Shown here piece after piece: positions 32,472-43,610 of a DNA stretch of 64,000 nucleotides. A program made the position numbers and the translations under genes. The stretch comes from Craterostigma plantagineum. Its lineage: Eukaryota; Streptophyta; Magnoliopsida; Lamiales; Linderniaceae. Within the stretch, counting starts at the first letter, position 1; the number at the start of each line of letters is the position of its first letter. Location: NCBI GenBank assembly GCA_027422505.1, contig JAPQWV010000628.1:1-64000 (forward strand), given 5' to 3'. The notes under the pieces were generated by a model. The model was given only the letters and a program-made list of their open reading frames with translations, was not told the DNA's origin and did no database searches.

Positions 32472-34704
32472 TGTTGGGAAACCCCGGGTGACCCGAGGCC
32501 TTGCCCCGGACGCAGCGGAAGTATTGAAAGGGTCTCCCAGGTTCCCCGTTGGAACGAGTGAATTTCAAAAATTTCCTCGTTCCCGCCACAAGATCAAACT
32601 CGGTATAAAGAAAATCACGCACGTATACACGCATTAAGGTTTAGAACATTACCCTCGTCGCGAAGATCCTTAGCTCCCTAGCTCACGAAAGCCGAAGAGA
32701 GTCACGCCGACCCCGTGAAGTACCACAAACCAACACCACCCCAAGGATGGCTAGAGATGGTGAGGAGTGTTGTGTAGAGATGTGTATGTATGTGTGTGAT
32801 TTCTAAAACTCACAAACACTTAGGGATTTCTAAAAGATCACCCTAAATGCTCCCACTTCTCTCTAAAACTCAAAGATAGAGTGAGAAAGAGCTTAATTAA
32901 AATTATGGACGAAATTCTCTAAGAAAATATATTAAAAGTCCATTTCCAAACCAAGAAAATGACTTTTAACTTAATCCAAATGAGATCATGTCCTACATGA
33001 CTCAAAAGGTGTTAGATTCCCTTTTCTTATGTCACTAAATGACCTAATAATGTCCCATATGTCTAACATAAGAACAAGGAATGAATTTGGACTTGATTTG
33101 GATTAAATTTGGCCAAACCGACGCTCGTCACGGCCTGAAACAAGCCTATTCACGGCCGTGACAACACCCTTCACGACCTGGGTCATAATGGTCATGGCCG
33201 TGACCATGTCGAGGTCAAAACTCAGCCTCTGCCGCTCGTCACGGCCACGTGCAATGTGTTCACGGCCGTGGACTCTTTGACAGCTTTGCGGCAGTTTCGA
33301 ATTTCGATCAGATCGAGGGGTAAACGATGTCCGATTGACCTGAAATTTTAACCATAGTTAAAAGACTCATCAATCTTGATTCTGACCAAAGGTATTCTCA
33401 ATCCGAGATCTAGATTGTGAGATATGAATTTTTGAAGCTACTGCAACTTTGCAGATGGGCTTCACAACCGTGACAAGCCTTGCTTGTCATTGTGAACCCT
33501 ATTTACACTTCAACTCTTACCATTTTCGTTCCGTAAATATCCGTCCATGTAAATATAGTTTCTAAAACATATATTTAGTATTTTATTAACGTCTCTAAGA
33601 CCGTTAAATTAATTTACATCTCATATTAGTAGATACTGTCTCGGTGATCCTTTTTAAGCCCGACTCTCTTGGTTCGTCTCAACCCGGCAAGGGAGGAATC
33701 CAAGAATTCGGTAAGCACCTAGCCAATCCCGTGGTACCGAATAGATCCCGTGTTGAGTACGATCTTCGTAATTTACGAACCGACTATAGATTATCGTCGT
33801 ACGTATAGACCCTTCACTAATGTCCCGGTCGAGTGAGAGTCATGGTTACGTCAAAACTCACTAGACTCGACACTATGACGAATTCGTGACTGGCGAAATT
33901 ACTAAACTGTTCTCCACGTCCCACATGAGTCAGTTTATTGCTTCGGCCGAAGACTTTGTAATTTCCCGTCCCCAAATATGCATAAGACATATATCTCGGT
34001 TACTAACGAGACAGTGAATCCCTCACGTTAGTCTAAGCACGGCAGGTACCCTTCGTTGTCAAGACCACATGTCGCCGCCGACCCATGTTCATCACCGAAC
34101 AAAGCGGGCCTAGCAAACTAGTGACAAGTCAAGACCCCGAAGTCAACTCCGTCAAAGACCTTTCAGTCTAAGGTCCACGCACACTACTATAGTCAATCAA
34201 TCAATCATTGACACTACCCAGAGTAACGATAAGGCCCATGTGATTGTCGATTACGAGTCGTGTCCAAGTACAAGTTAATCCCCTGATTCAACTCATACCA
34301 ATGTTATGACCTCCCGCTTCCCAAGCGAATGGTTGGCACAACCATTTAAGAGTCATCAACAAATAAGTCGTAATTGACGCTCAGTCACCCTACTGAGGTC
34401 TAAGACTTATGGACTAATTTAATATCGAAGAATAATAGCTCACTGGTGCCCCCTCTCTCATCCCATGAGAATCAGTGACTATACTTACGATATATGGGTT
34501 ATTTATTTACCATCTCACCGGATGCCTAATGAGACTTAATAGGTAAATAAATAATATGCCTTTGAAGAATTAATATAAAAATATAAATTCCATTATCAAG
34601 TATAAGAATACAATATTCAAATACAGGCGAAAATACATCGATTATTAAATACATGCCCTATTCATTACATCCTCGAATGGCATTCCGAGGGCACATCCCC
34701 AACA
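32472..34704 (-). repeat. Copia 5' LTR (right copy)
   Basis: 2,233 bp, almost identical to 22656-24883. The differences seen are scattered single bases, short indels and a small block change at about 32682-32692. Confidence 0.9.
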
Positions 34705-34709
34705 TATGT
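34705..34709 (+). repeat. Right TATGT target-site duplication of copia element
   Basis: TATGT, matches 22651-22655. Confidence 0.9.
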
Positions 34710-34889
34710 AACCCAGAAACTATACGACATGCAACACTTGGCGTTGTTTAACATAGCCACTTAATACAAATATTTTCCGAAAGGGTTTGAAATGGATGCT
34801 ATTTTCGGCATTTTTAATTAAATAATTAAAAAAACAAACATTAACAAATAAACAACAAATAAAAACTATTAATAAAATAACAAACTTCG

Positions 34890-35035
34890 TATGCTGGGAT
34901 TACGAGTTAAAGTAACTCGTATGCGGATTACGAGTTACTTCCATGATGGCGCGTGCGTCTTACATGGAGTAACTCGTAACCTGAAAATACGAGTTACGTA
35001 ACTCGTACTCCCAGTGTACGAGTTAGATATGGTTT
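34890..35035. repeat. ACGAGTTA cluster
   Basis: Seven or more copies of TACGAGTTA(C) and its complement within 145 bp, in both orientations. Lies just upstream of the PMD pseudogene. Confidence 0.6.
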
Positions 35036-35340
35036 TGAATAAAACCCTACAGCCGCAACGAAGAAGACGAGACGACGACGAAGACGATTCCCGACGGCGA
35101 CGACGAGACGACGAAGACGACCGACGAAGACGCCATCGCCCTGCTGCACACCGCCGCCCACGCCACCCCGTGCCTGCACGCTGCCACCTCCCGTCGCGAC
35201 CGCCGTTGACGTACCTGACGCCCGCCGCTCTACTTCCCGCCACCGTCCCGAGACGCTTCTGCCCCGCCGCCCGACGAGCTCCAACAACGTGACCCCCGGC
35301 CCGTTGTGACCCGCCGCTCCGCTGCCCCGCTGCGACCCGC
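35036..35340. repeat. CGA/GAC-rich low-complexity DNA
   Basis: 35055-35130 is a run of CGACGACGAAGACGA repeats that reads as Arg/Asp-rich peptide in one frame. GC-rich sequence follows to 35340. Not convincing as a protein; perhaps the 5' leader of the PMD element. Confidence 0.5.
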
Positions 35341-35482
35341 CGCCTCGACGACGTCCTATGCGGGATTAGTTCGGGTGAGCGACCCCGTTACGATCCGAAA
35401 TACGATTTTTTGTGTTAATTTCATCATTATCAAATGCTTTTATTTATTGCGGAGTTGTTTGTTTTCGTTTTTTTAATGTAGA

Positions 35483-36117
35483 ATGGATTTGGATTCTTCT
35501 TACGGACGTTTTGAGAATTCGGTGTTGACGATGCAGTCAAATCACCGTAGTAGGGATTTTTGTTAGATGAGGTTGCGATGGATAGAACAATTAAGAATAT
35601 GTCCTTAGAGAATGTAGTGTGGGGTACTAGAGAAGCATCGAATGTCTTACACAGTCGCTTATCAGGCAAGTTGAACGATATGGGTATATACAACGTCAAC
35701 AACTGTATGTCGCAGAGGGTTGACCCTCATTTGATTACAGCATTGATAGAGCGTTGGAGGAAGGCGGCTGTTACCTTACAGGACGTAGGTATTCTGTGGG
35801 GTTTGCCTGTAGACGGTAGTTGTGTCTCCGGTGTGATCCATACAAGGACGATCACACAGTGGATGGACGAGTGCGAACGGTTGCTTGGTTTTAGACCGCC
35901 TAGTGAGAAAATTAAGGGGTCATCGCTGCTGATGAAGTCGTTAGCGAGTTGGTTGTTGGCCCATCCGATTACGGACGATAGTGATGAGGTAGAGATCGAG
36001 GAACCAGCACAGGGATATTCGATGCTGCTATACGGTGCGGTGATGTTCCCCGATTGTAGAACCATCACCGTTTCATTGACGTACCTTCAGCTGTTGGATT
36101 ATGGATCTTGCCAATGA
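35483..36117 (+). pseudogene. Plant mobile domain (PMD) protein, fragmentary
   Basis: ATG at 35483 opens MDLDSSYGRFENSVLTMQSN and HRSRDF, matching the usual start of PMD/MAIN-like transposon proteins. A one-base loss at about 35560 shifts it into the next frame, which reads DPHLITALIERWR, VTLQDVGILWGLPVDGSCVSG (the diagnostic PMD core), LASWLLAHPI and GYSMLLYGAVMFPD. Compared with the family, about 12 residues between ERWR and VTLQDV are missing. The frame ends early at 36117, truncating the C-terminal half. PMD proteins are of MULE/gypsy origin; some host copies act in silencing. This one is inactive. Confidence 0.75.
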
Positions 36118-37590
36118 ACATACACACCATGAGTCATCAAACAAATTTATCAGAAGCCAAGCCAGTAAAAAAATGTCTTTACATAAACATCCTTCATCCT
36201 TATGGGACTGAATAAAGGTCTTTTTATGGGTCGATATATACTCCCTCATGTATTCTTGTATTACTGATGGAAATAAACTAGAAAGCAAAGGGTCTCACCA
36301 TATTCAGCTAACATGAGCAAATACTAACTGAACCTACCACCAACGTAACCAAAAAACAAACACGAAGCCTTTGCATAAATATTTTAAAATGAGCCAGTAA
36401 TCAAATCAACAAACCAGGATCCATAAGGTAGACACACTAAAAATTCATGACTACAGCGCACGTGGAAAACTTTGTGAGTTAATGAGAAAAACCTTATGGT
36501 AAAGGAAAGACGTGCAGTATTATCGAAGGCTAACCTCGATAACCAACAGAAGGTCCGCCCATATGTCGACCATAATTCAGGATATCCAGTCCTGCCACCA
36601 CACACATCACGCACCAGGATAATCATATCCAAACCTAAAACACACACACACACACATCAGCCTACAAACCTAATGTTGCAGAGCTGCAAATAAAGCCATC
36701 AAGAGCCTGCACCGTTATAAAAAACTCGCGTTAAAATGTTCGACTTTCGTATCTGAATTCTGAACAAGATCTACAACATCACACCATATGAATCATCATA
36801 TAGGAGGTCGTCTACGTAGAAGACCAGACTATTAAGATGAATCCCGTTTACCTAAGCAATATCGGAATGTGTGCTTCATCGCAGGTACTCAAATAACATA
36901 TCAGTTACATAAAAGATCAGGCATGCCGATCTGCTCATATTATTATGTAATTCTGCAAACAAAACATCAATTCATACTTCATAGGTAAGTTCCATTACAG
37001 ATGATTGCAAAAGCGAAACCATAATGCTAATATATGAGCATCCTTTCACAACTGAAGGGGGAGAGTCATACTATACATATATTCTCAGTTGCTGAATGCA
37101 GCTATCTATATTTTCACCTCCATCACCAAAGTCTTCCTTAATATAGAGCGAAGTAGTGATATCAACAACCAGCTAATTATATTGGCAATGTATACTATGT
37201 ATGACCTATGTCGTGTTCTCAAGTTGCAAAATAGCTTCAAAGAGCATAACCTTTCATTGACATAGCTGTTTGTCAAGCATACACACTTGAAGGGATTCTC
37301 ATAACATCTCCCACGCTTCAGTTATGAGATCGTTTGTTGCTCCTCCATGCATAGCTTATTGTTCCTTGTCCTGTCAGCAAGAAAATCAGTAATTGTCTAT
37401 GTGGACTTAGTTATTATTAGATGTCAACAGAGACCTCCAACGACAAAAGAAACCAACTCAGTGTGATGCAGAAGACTAGAGAATCAGCAACTGTGATAGC
37501 TTACAGATCATATTTCCCTGAGAATCGATTTTATACTTGGAATCAAACCACTGTGACTCAAATTACTACGGATAGCCCTTGTAGTTCCTT
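36118..37590. other. Spacer, no gene recognised
   Basis: About 1.5 kb of mixed AT-rich DNA. I searched both strands for domain motifs and found none. A short (CA)n run lies at 36641-36655. It may contain the lost 3' exons of CW-MBD copy A (which reads on the minus strand), but none is recognisable. Confidence 0.35.
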
Positions 37591-37619
37591 CTCAATGCGA
37601 CCCTTTTCGCATCCACCTC

Positions 37620-37985
37620 CTTATTCTTCCTTCTCAATAAATCGGTTTTGGACATGCTGCTTTAACAACATGATCAGACCAGCCCGAAGAAAGCAACATG
37701 AAATAAACAACACGAAAGCAGGAGGAGTCAGACGCCTTTTTGGGCTCGTTATGTCTGAATATCAGACGCCTTTCCCAGCCAGGAGGAGTCAGAGGAGCGT
37801 TGGGCGCGTTGACGATCCAAAGCTTATTCCCATCGTGTTCGATATCACTCACGACTTCACAGGAGATTTCGGGCTTCCATTCCCTACCATTTTCGCAGAA
37901 GAAAGGTACCTCCCTAATATGCTCTCGTATTTCTTCGTACTTATCCTTCGTGGGAATGATTCGCCATAGCGTTTCACTGGCTGTA
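37620..37985 (-). pseudogene. CW-type zinc finger/MBD protein, copy A (truncated)
   Basis: Minus-strand exon reading LWRIIPTKDKYEEIREHIRE, VPFFCENGREWKPEISCEVV, then DGNKLWIVNAPNAPLTPPGW and ERRLIFRHNEPKK. This matches plant methyl-CpG-binding-domain proteins that carry a CW finger before the MBD (Arabidopsis MBD1/2/4/12 type). The N-terminal CxxC pair of the CW finger (QCRRCSKW in copy C) is lost, and no start codon is in frame. After EPKK a 40-bp stretch repeats part of the exon (CAGACGCC...TGGGCTCG) and homology ends, so the MBD exons are missing. It keeps PPGWERR, which copies B and C lack. Such proteins bind DNA or histones in chromatin control. Confidence 0.7.
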
Positions 37986-39355
37986 GAACCGAAGGGTAAA
38001 AGTTTTCAATAGCCTGATGTGATAATCTTATAGGAACAAGGAGAAATGACTGAAAAGTATGGTGATAAACACAGAAGAATCATCATTGGTTCTGTGAACT
38101 AAACTAACATTGGGTTAAAGAGTTCAACAATTAGCTAAGATGCCAAACTAAAACTAGCGAACCATCATCAAAACAGTCATAATGTCGTATAAAGTGCATA
38201 AAAGCATAGCAGATATGAAACAGCATGATGATAGAGAAGAAAATTGGGGTGTAACACTGTAAAATTAGGTCCACTGTAGCTTCATTTGCTTGAGTAAGAA
38301 AATGAGTTTTGTTCAAGAGAGGGTGAATAATTTGCCAAAGAAAACCTGCCTTTTTCCAAACTGTCCCGAAATTAATAAAAGAAAACCTCAAAAATTCCGC
38401 GTAAAAAAAAAGCGATTAAAAAAGATATCCGAAAAACATCACCAAGTTTGCATACAGAGACAGGGGCAATAAGATCATTTATAACCACTTACATCTCCGC
38501 ATATCAAAAAACACGAGTCGCACAAATTTAATGAAATTAGGGGATCTGAAAACGGGCTTACCAACATTACGAGTTCTGATGTAATTTGCGTATGCTTTTG
38601 CACTTCCCTCTTTGCGACGACCTTGCCGAGGTTTTCTTGCTGAGACTAAGAAGTGAGACCTGACCTGCACCAAACGAGACAAGACTGTTTTTGCATAAAT
38701 TTCATTTCAACTCCCACAAATACGAAAATAAGACATTGCTTACCGAGGGAATCGTCATCGAACCCGAATAATGAATTCTGATGTCAATGTATAATAAAAA
38801 TGCAATCAAGTCACTGCGGACCTAAATATATGCAAACAAATTCACATATATCTCATTCATATGGAGCTGTTTGTGATACAAGTCCAAACCTACTCTCCGA
38901 GCATGCATATTTACACAGGTGTCCCTCATTTGCTGTTGATTCCGAACCTATGATCCACTCTGAGCCTAAAGGCTTGGATACATTCCAGTCCAAACATATT
39001 TACACATATGTCATCTATCTTCATTATGAAAATAAAACTAAAGCTTTGAGTTCGACAGCGTTTGAGACATTTAAATTACTGCAGGTTAGGTTAAGTGCTG
39101 AAGCTCCCAATTTCTCAGAACCATATGTGTTATCTATATGATCACATGTGTTCGCAAGGGCCAAATCTTGTAAAGCAAATCAAATAGCAGTCCGATTTTA
39201 GTGGTTGATTGAAGAATTTCGTCCCTAAATTTAATCTAAATCAGTCATAATCCGAAAACTACAGAAAAAACATTGAGCACGGAGAGCATCGAAGAGCTGA
39301 CTTCCAACATTAGTCTAGCCTTGTTTTCTTCGATTCCTTCTCACCCTTCATTTAA
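37986..39355 (-). other. Duplicated upstream region of CW-MBD copy A
   Basis: Matches the region upstream of copy B (60600-61880) block by block: 38030-38090 with 60670-60725, 38290-38380 with 60950-61030, 39200-39345 with 61360-61880. It includes a motif cluster at 38880-38950 (CCGAACCTA/CCGAGC words). No coding signal. Confidence 0.6.
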
Positions 39356-39360
39356 ATATT

Positions 39361-40068
39361 TTTTCGTCCTGCAACTTGTGGGGTAGCGTTATAGGTCATG
39401 TATTTGAGGTGTTGGCAAAATAGGGACAATAACTTTTTAAAAAATGGCAATTCATGGACATTATACGATCCAACCCTGTATTTTAACTCAAGCCGCTGAC
39501 GCAGCGGCCGACCCGCTGACATGAGCCCTTGTAAGGATTGACAAGAAATTAAAGAAATCCGACATGGCACCACGTCATAAAAACTGCTGACGTATCGTGG
39601 GTGGTGTGGTGACTGCTCCGAGCTGGTGACGGCTTAGGGGGTGGTGTTGGCTTGGAGGAGGTGAGAATGATGGCGGTCGAGGAGGATAGGCGAGAGAGGG
39701 AAGAGAGGAAGTGCGGTGCGTGCGGCTTGTTGAAGAGGCTATGACTTTTTTTTCTTTTTAATTTCTCAATTTTATTACCTTTTCAATTAAATTTTTAATT
39801 TCGAGGATTTCTTTCTTTTTATTTATTTCTGCCACGTCAGCCATTTTTATGACGTGGATCCATGTCGGATTTCTTTAATGACTTGTCAATCCTTACAAGC
39901 GCCCATGTCAGCGAGTCGGCTGCTACGTTAGCGGGTTTAGGTTAAAATAAAGGGTTGGATCGTATAGTGTCCATAGATAGTCATTTGTTTAAAGTTAATG
40001 TCCCCATTTGCCAACACCTCAAATATTTGTCCCTACAACGCTATCCCCGTTAGCTACAGAACGAAAAA
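39361..40068. mobile_element. Long-TIR non-autonomous DNA element, probably MULE type
   Basis: About 700 bp. The left arm (39361-39570, starting TTTTCGTCCTGCAACTTGTG) recurs inverted at 39855-40068 (ending GTTAGCTACAGAACGAAAA). The TIRs are about 210 bp. Copy B of the duplicated block (61880) lacks this insert, which confirms it as an insertion. Flanking AAATATT/AAATATATT suggests an 8-9 bp duplication. No ORF. Confidence 0.65.
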
Positions 40069-40439
40069 AATATATTAAACTATTCATTTTTCTCTTCTTT
40101 CCACTGCGGTAATTGCATAGTTGAAGTTTCCCTTCAATGTTTGTTACTGAAAAGATCGATATTCCAATTTGCTGAGATTATGGTGAATTCAGTTATTGTG
40201 GCGCTATATTGGGGAACTACACGTGACAAATTCAATTAGAGTTGTCGATCAGATAGTTTAGGATAAAGCTCCACAGTATAGTAGATTAATTTCATGTGTC
40301 ATTTTCACTAATGTGAATTTTTCATTCATGAAGAATTAGAAGAGTTCATAATAATCAATAGCAGTACAAATCATGTTGCGTCTTTGTTTTCCATGCCTAA
40401 GACTTAGAGACGACATGCATAGATAGAGACAACATGCTT

Positions 40440-40870
40440 ACTAAGACCATCTCCAACCCAAATTCATTCTCAAACTCAAACTCAAAATGTAGTATTTCTT
40501 CTCGAACCATCAAATCTTTCTCAAACTCAACGGACCATTCCTGTATTATTATCTTCTATTCGATTTTTAATATTACCCATAATTTACAACTTTACAAATT
40601 AGGCCACACTATAATATGAAATTCAATTGAATAAAATAATTTCATAAAATTGATAATAAAATCAGTATTCTTCTTATATAAAAACATATAAAAAAAAAAT
40701 TTATTAATAAAACGAGTCTTTTATATATTTTTATTTATTTTTGATTATTTATATGGGTATTATAATAATTAAAACAAAAGGGTAAGTATTGTCATTTTTA
40801 AAACATTAAACTCATTTTTTGAGATATCACACTCACAACGCATGGTTGTGTTTAAAGCGGAAGAGAGAAG
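40440..40870. mobile_element. MITE-like insertion (ACCATCTCCAACCC end)
   Basis: Present in block A but not in the matching place of block B (about 62270). Starts TAAGACCATCTCCAACCC, a common plant MITE end, and is AT-rich inside. The right end is unclear. Confidence 0.35.
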
Positions 40871-40984
40871 ACGGCGTTTTGAGTTTGAATTTGCTGTATA
40901 GTAGAAGAAACTTAGTCCCTTTTCGACATTATGAGTGTCAGTTATGAGAATCAGTTAAAAACCCGAACCTAAAAATTTACATAT

Positions 40985-41220
40985 GTGTAACTCATATGGA
41001 GCTGTTCGAGATTCTGATCCAGTCCGAACCTACATATGTTGTTACTTTGAAGATGTTCACCTACAATCCGAGCCTACATATGCCATTTATTCAATGTGGT
41101 TCAATACCCTCGGAGCCTACATATATTACACACATTACATTAATTTTCTTTCCAAACATACATATTTACATGTATTCTATTTAGCAATTTTGGATACTCC
41201 GAGCCTACATATCTAATCTT
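40985..41220 (-). promoter_or_regulatory. CCGARCCTACATAT motif array (block A)
   Basis: Four good copies of TCCGARCCTACATAT (about 41024, 41069, 41112, 41199) plus weaker ones, spaced 35-90 bp. The same motif in opposite orientation is arrayed upstream of CW-MBD copy C at 57725-57985, and on both sides the motif faces the gene in the same sense. A regulatory role is a guess. Confidence 0.45.
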
Positions 41221-41229
41221 CACTACGAA

Positions 41230-41754
41230 AATGAACTAAGTTTTGAATTTGACAGTGTTTGGAACATTTAAATTGATGCAGGTTAGGTTACTTCCATCAA
41301 GTGATGAAACTTCAAATCACTAAGCACAATTGCTCAACGAGGTTTCTTTATATACACATCAGCTCCTAAGAGACATTCTGTAAAGCACATGGCGGAAATT
41401 TCCGATCTAAGCAAATAATTGAAGACAACCCCCAAATCAATAACAATATGAAAAAACTCGATCACATCAACAAATTATAAATACTTATTTAGAAAGATAG
41501 ATGAAGCCGCCGGGTGACGATCGAGCGTCCTCCTGGAGTCCCATACTCCGCCGTGAGAAGTGACGGTAAGGGAGTGACGAGGGAGGAAAATGTCCGGCGT
41601 CGACGACCTCACCCATCGCTGGCGTTGTGCGGTGGAATTTCGAATCATGATTATCTATCCCGAGGACGAATAATGGGTTAATTTTGAGTTTATCATATGA
41701 TAACAATTAGAGACTACGGCCGGTTTTACTGCACAGTAGATAACTATTTAATAG
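41230..41754. other. Spacer homologous to 57560-57720
   Basis: 41500-41620 (CCGTGAGAAGTGACGG..., GGCGTCGACG) is an inverted relative of 57610-57710. This ties blocks A and C together as an inverted duplication with the MULE between them. No credible ORF. Confidence 0.4.
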
Positions 41755-42803
41755 GGTATTTTAAAAAAAGGGCTATTTAAATCAAGCCCCATTAGCAAGT
41801 TTGGTTAGAAATCAGGCCCCATTAATGTTTAGGCTAAAGAGGACTCAATTTAAGGTTTTATTAGAGTTCAGGCCCCAAATGCTGCAAAAAGACTTTTTTA
41901 CCCTTGTTTATTCAGCTTTTCCGCCCAAAACACGGACTTGCTTATTCGATACCAACTCATTGCAATCTGGTACCACATTATTTTGGTATATTTTATTATT
42001 CCGGTTCGAGTAACGCTTCTTATGATAATTGTACCACTTTACTCCTTTTTAGTACCGCATCTGCTAATATTAAATATCAAATGTACCACTTTATCGCAAT
42101 ATGGTACCACATTATTTTCAAATGTACCACTTTATCGCAATCTGGTACCAAATCTGCTAATTATACCACTTTTCTCCATTTAGTACCACGTCTTTTAAAA
42201 TTAATACATGATAATAAGTAATATCTTCTACCAGTTTTTTGGTAACAATTCATATGGTAATTATACCACTTTATGCTTTTCTAATACCGAATCATTTGAA
42301 ATAAATACCACATGAGAATAAGTAATATCTCGTACCAGCTGAGTAACAATTCATATGGTAATTATACCACTTTATGCTTTTTTGATACCAAATCATTTGA
42401 AATAAATACCACATGAGGATAAGTATATCTCGTTAGTTGATTACCAATTCATATGGTAATTATACCACTTTATGCCTTTCTGATACCAAATCATTTGAAA
42501 TAAAACCGCATGAGAATAATTAATTTCTCGTACCAGATGATAACAATTCATATGGTAATTATACCACTTTACTCCTTTCTAGTACCCGTTTTGTTAACGA
42601 CCAATGGTAATTGTACCACTTTCCTACTTTTTCGTACCACATCGTCTAAAATGGATACCAAAAGATAATAAACACCTAAGGGCATTTTCGTCAAATCACT
42701 GTTTATGTCCTTTTACTTTGAATTTTACGAAAAGTAGGTCCTTAAAACTATGTTTTATATGACTAGGGCCTGAAATCAAACCAAAATTAACTTAAGAAAA
42801 ATA
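41755..42803. mobile_element. TIR element carrying a 100-bp tandem array
   Basis: Left end GGGCTATTTAAATCAAGCCCC...AGAAATCAGGCCCC and right end (complement) GCTATTTTTCTTAAGTTAA...GATTTCAGGCCC form an inverted pair. Inside, 42180-42660 is tandemly repeated. No coding capacity. Confidence 0.5.
42180..42660 (+). repeat. About 100-bp tandem repeat (TTCATATGGTAATTATACCAC)
   Basis: Four to five units of CATATGGTAATTATACCACT, followed by GATACCAAATCATTTGAAAT and ACCACATGAGAATAAGTAAT; unit length about 95-100 bp. Each unit has the near-palindrome GGTAATTATACC. Confidence 0.7.
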
Positions 42804-43254
42804 GCACTCTTGACTTATTTTTTTGGTCAATGCCTTCATTTTAATTAACACTTAGTCATCTTCTTCTAATCCCGTAATATTATTAAAAAGAAAAAGAAAA
42901 ATAAAAATACTACCATGAAAAAGTTGCCCGACCATTTTCTTCCAGTAGAAAGCATTCATTTCGCATTTCACCAAGCAAGCTCAGCTAACTTTCTTCTTCT
43001 TCATCGTTCTTAAGAAAAACAACTACATTTCTTCTTCTGCAGCCAAAACAAAAGAAAGAATTCGAAAGTCCTCACTAATGGAATCGCACCTCAAACTCGT
43101 CATTGTAAGTATTTTCGTGGTTGGATCTTTAATAACATCGAAATTTGTAATTTTCAGTCCTAAACCCTGTTCCAAATTAAATGGGGTGTCAAAGCTTCCA
43201 AATTTCCGGTTGAAAGCAAGAACGTGTTCAATGTTCGTTTTTTAAAACGTCCAG

Positions 43255-43610
43255 CTGATGGGGGGACCCCTCCTTGGAATCAGACATTAGAACAACATGG
43301 GACATGCACATAGAGCAAGGTTCCCACGCATATATCAGGCGCGCCACATTATGGGACCCACACATAAGCACAGGGTCCCCACAGGTAGATTCACGAGACC
43401 CGCACATTAGTGCTTGGGGCGCGTCCGATCACAGGACCCACGCGTAAATGCCGCACGTAAATTCGCGGGACCCGCGCATTAGTGCAGGGGTGCCGCACAG
43501 GATCGCTTGTTCTGAAGCCAAACCATAAGACCAGGGTACTCGCTCAGTAGATCATGGTCCCCGCGAGTAAATGTCAGGTTCCCTCACGTAGAAACAGGGA
43601 ACCCGCGTAG
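43255..43610. repeat. GGGACCCGCGCATTAGTGCAGGG degenerate repeats (left set)
   Basis: GC-rich intron DNA of the MURA gene, made of about ten variants of GGGACCCRCGCATTAGTGC. Related sets occur at 51595-51690, 52190-52290 and 56640-57060. Confidence 0.55.

Larger units (their letters stand above)
22656..34704 (-). mobile_element. Ty1/copia retrotransposon, 12 kb, lacking reverse transcriptase
   Basis: Perfect 5-bp target duplication TATGT, LTRs TGTTGGGAAACCCC...CATCCCCAACA of 2,228 and 2,233 bp that are almost identical by eye, and an initiator tRNA-Met primer site at 32457-32470. It runs on the minus strand: leader, gag with zinc knuckle, protease, integrase, then a break. A foreign-looking 3.7-kb segment (about 24995-28740) stands where RT and most of RNase H should be, and the last 30 codons of RNase H return just before the 3' LTR. 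The protease-integrase order is copia. The near-identical LTRs imply recent movement, yet the copy cannot code for its own RT, so it was either mobilised in trans or damaged after insertion. Confidence 0.85.

Noticed and set aside
35014..35292. Arg/Asp-repeat ORFs on both strands
   Set aside because: Translation of CGA/GAC low-complexity DNA; no family resemblance.
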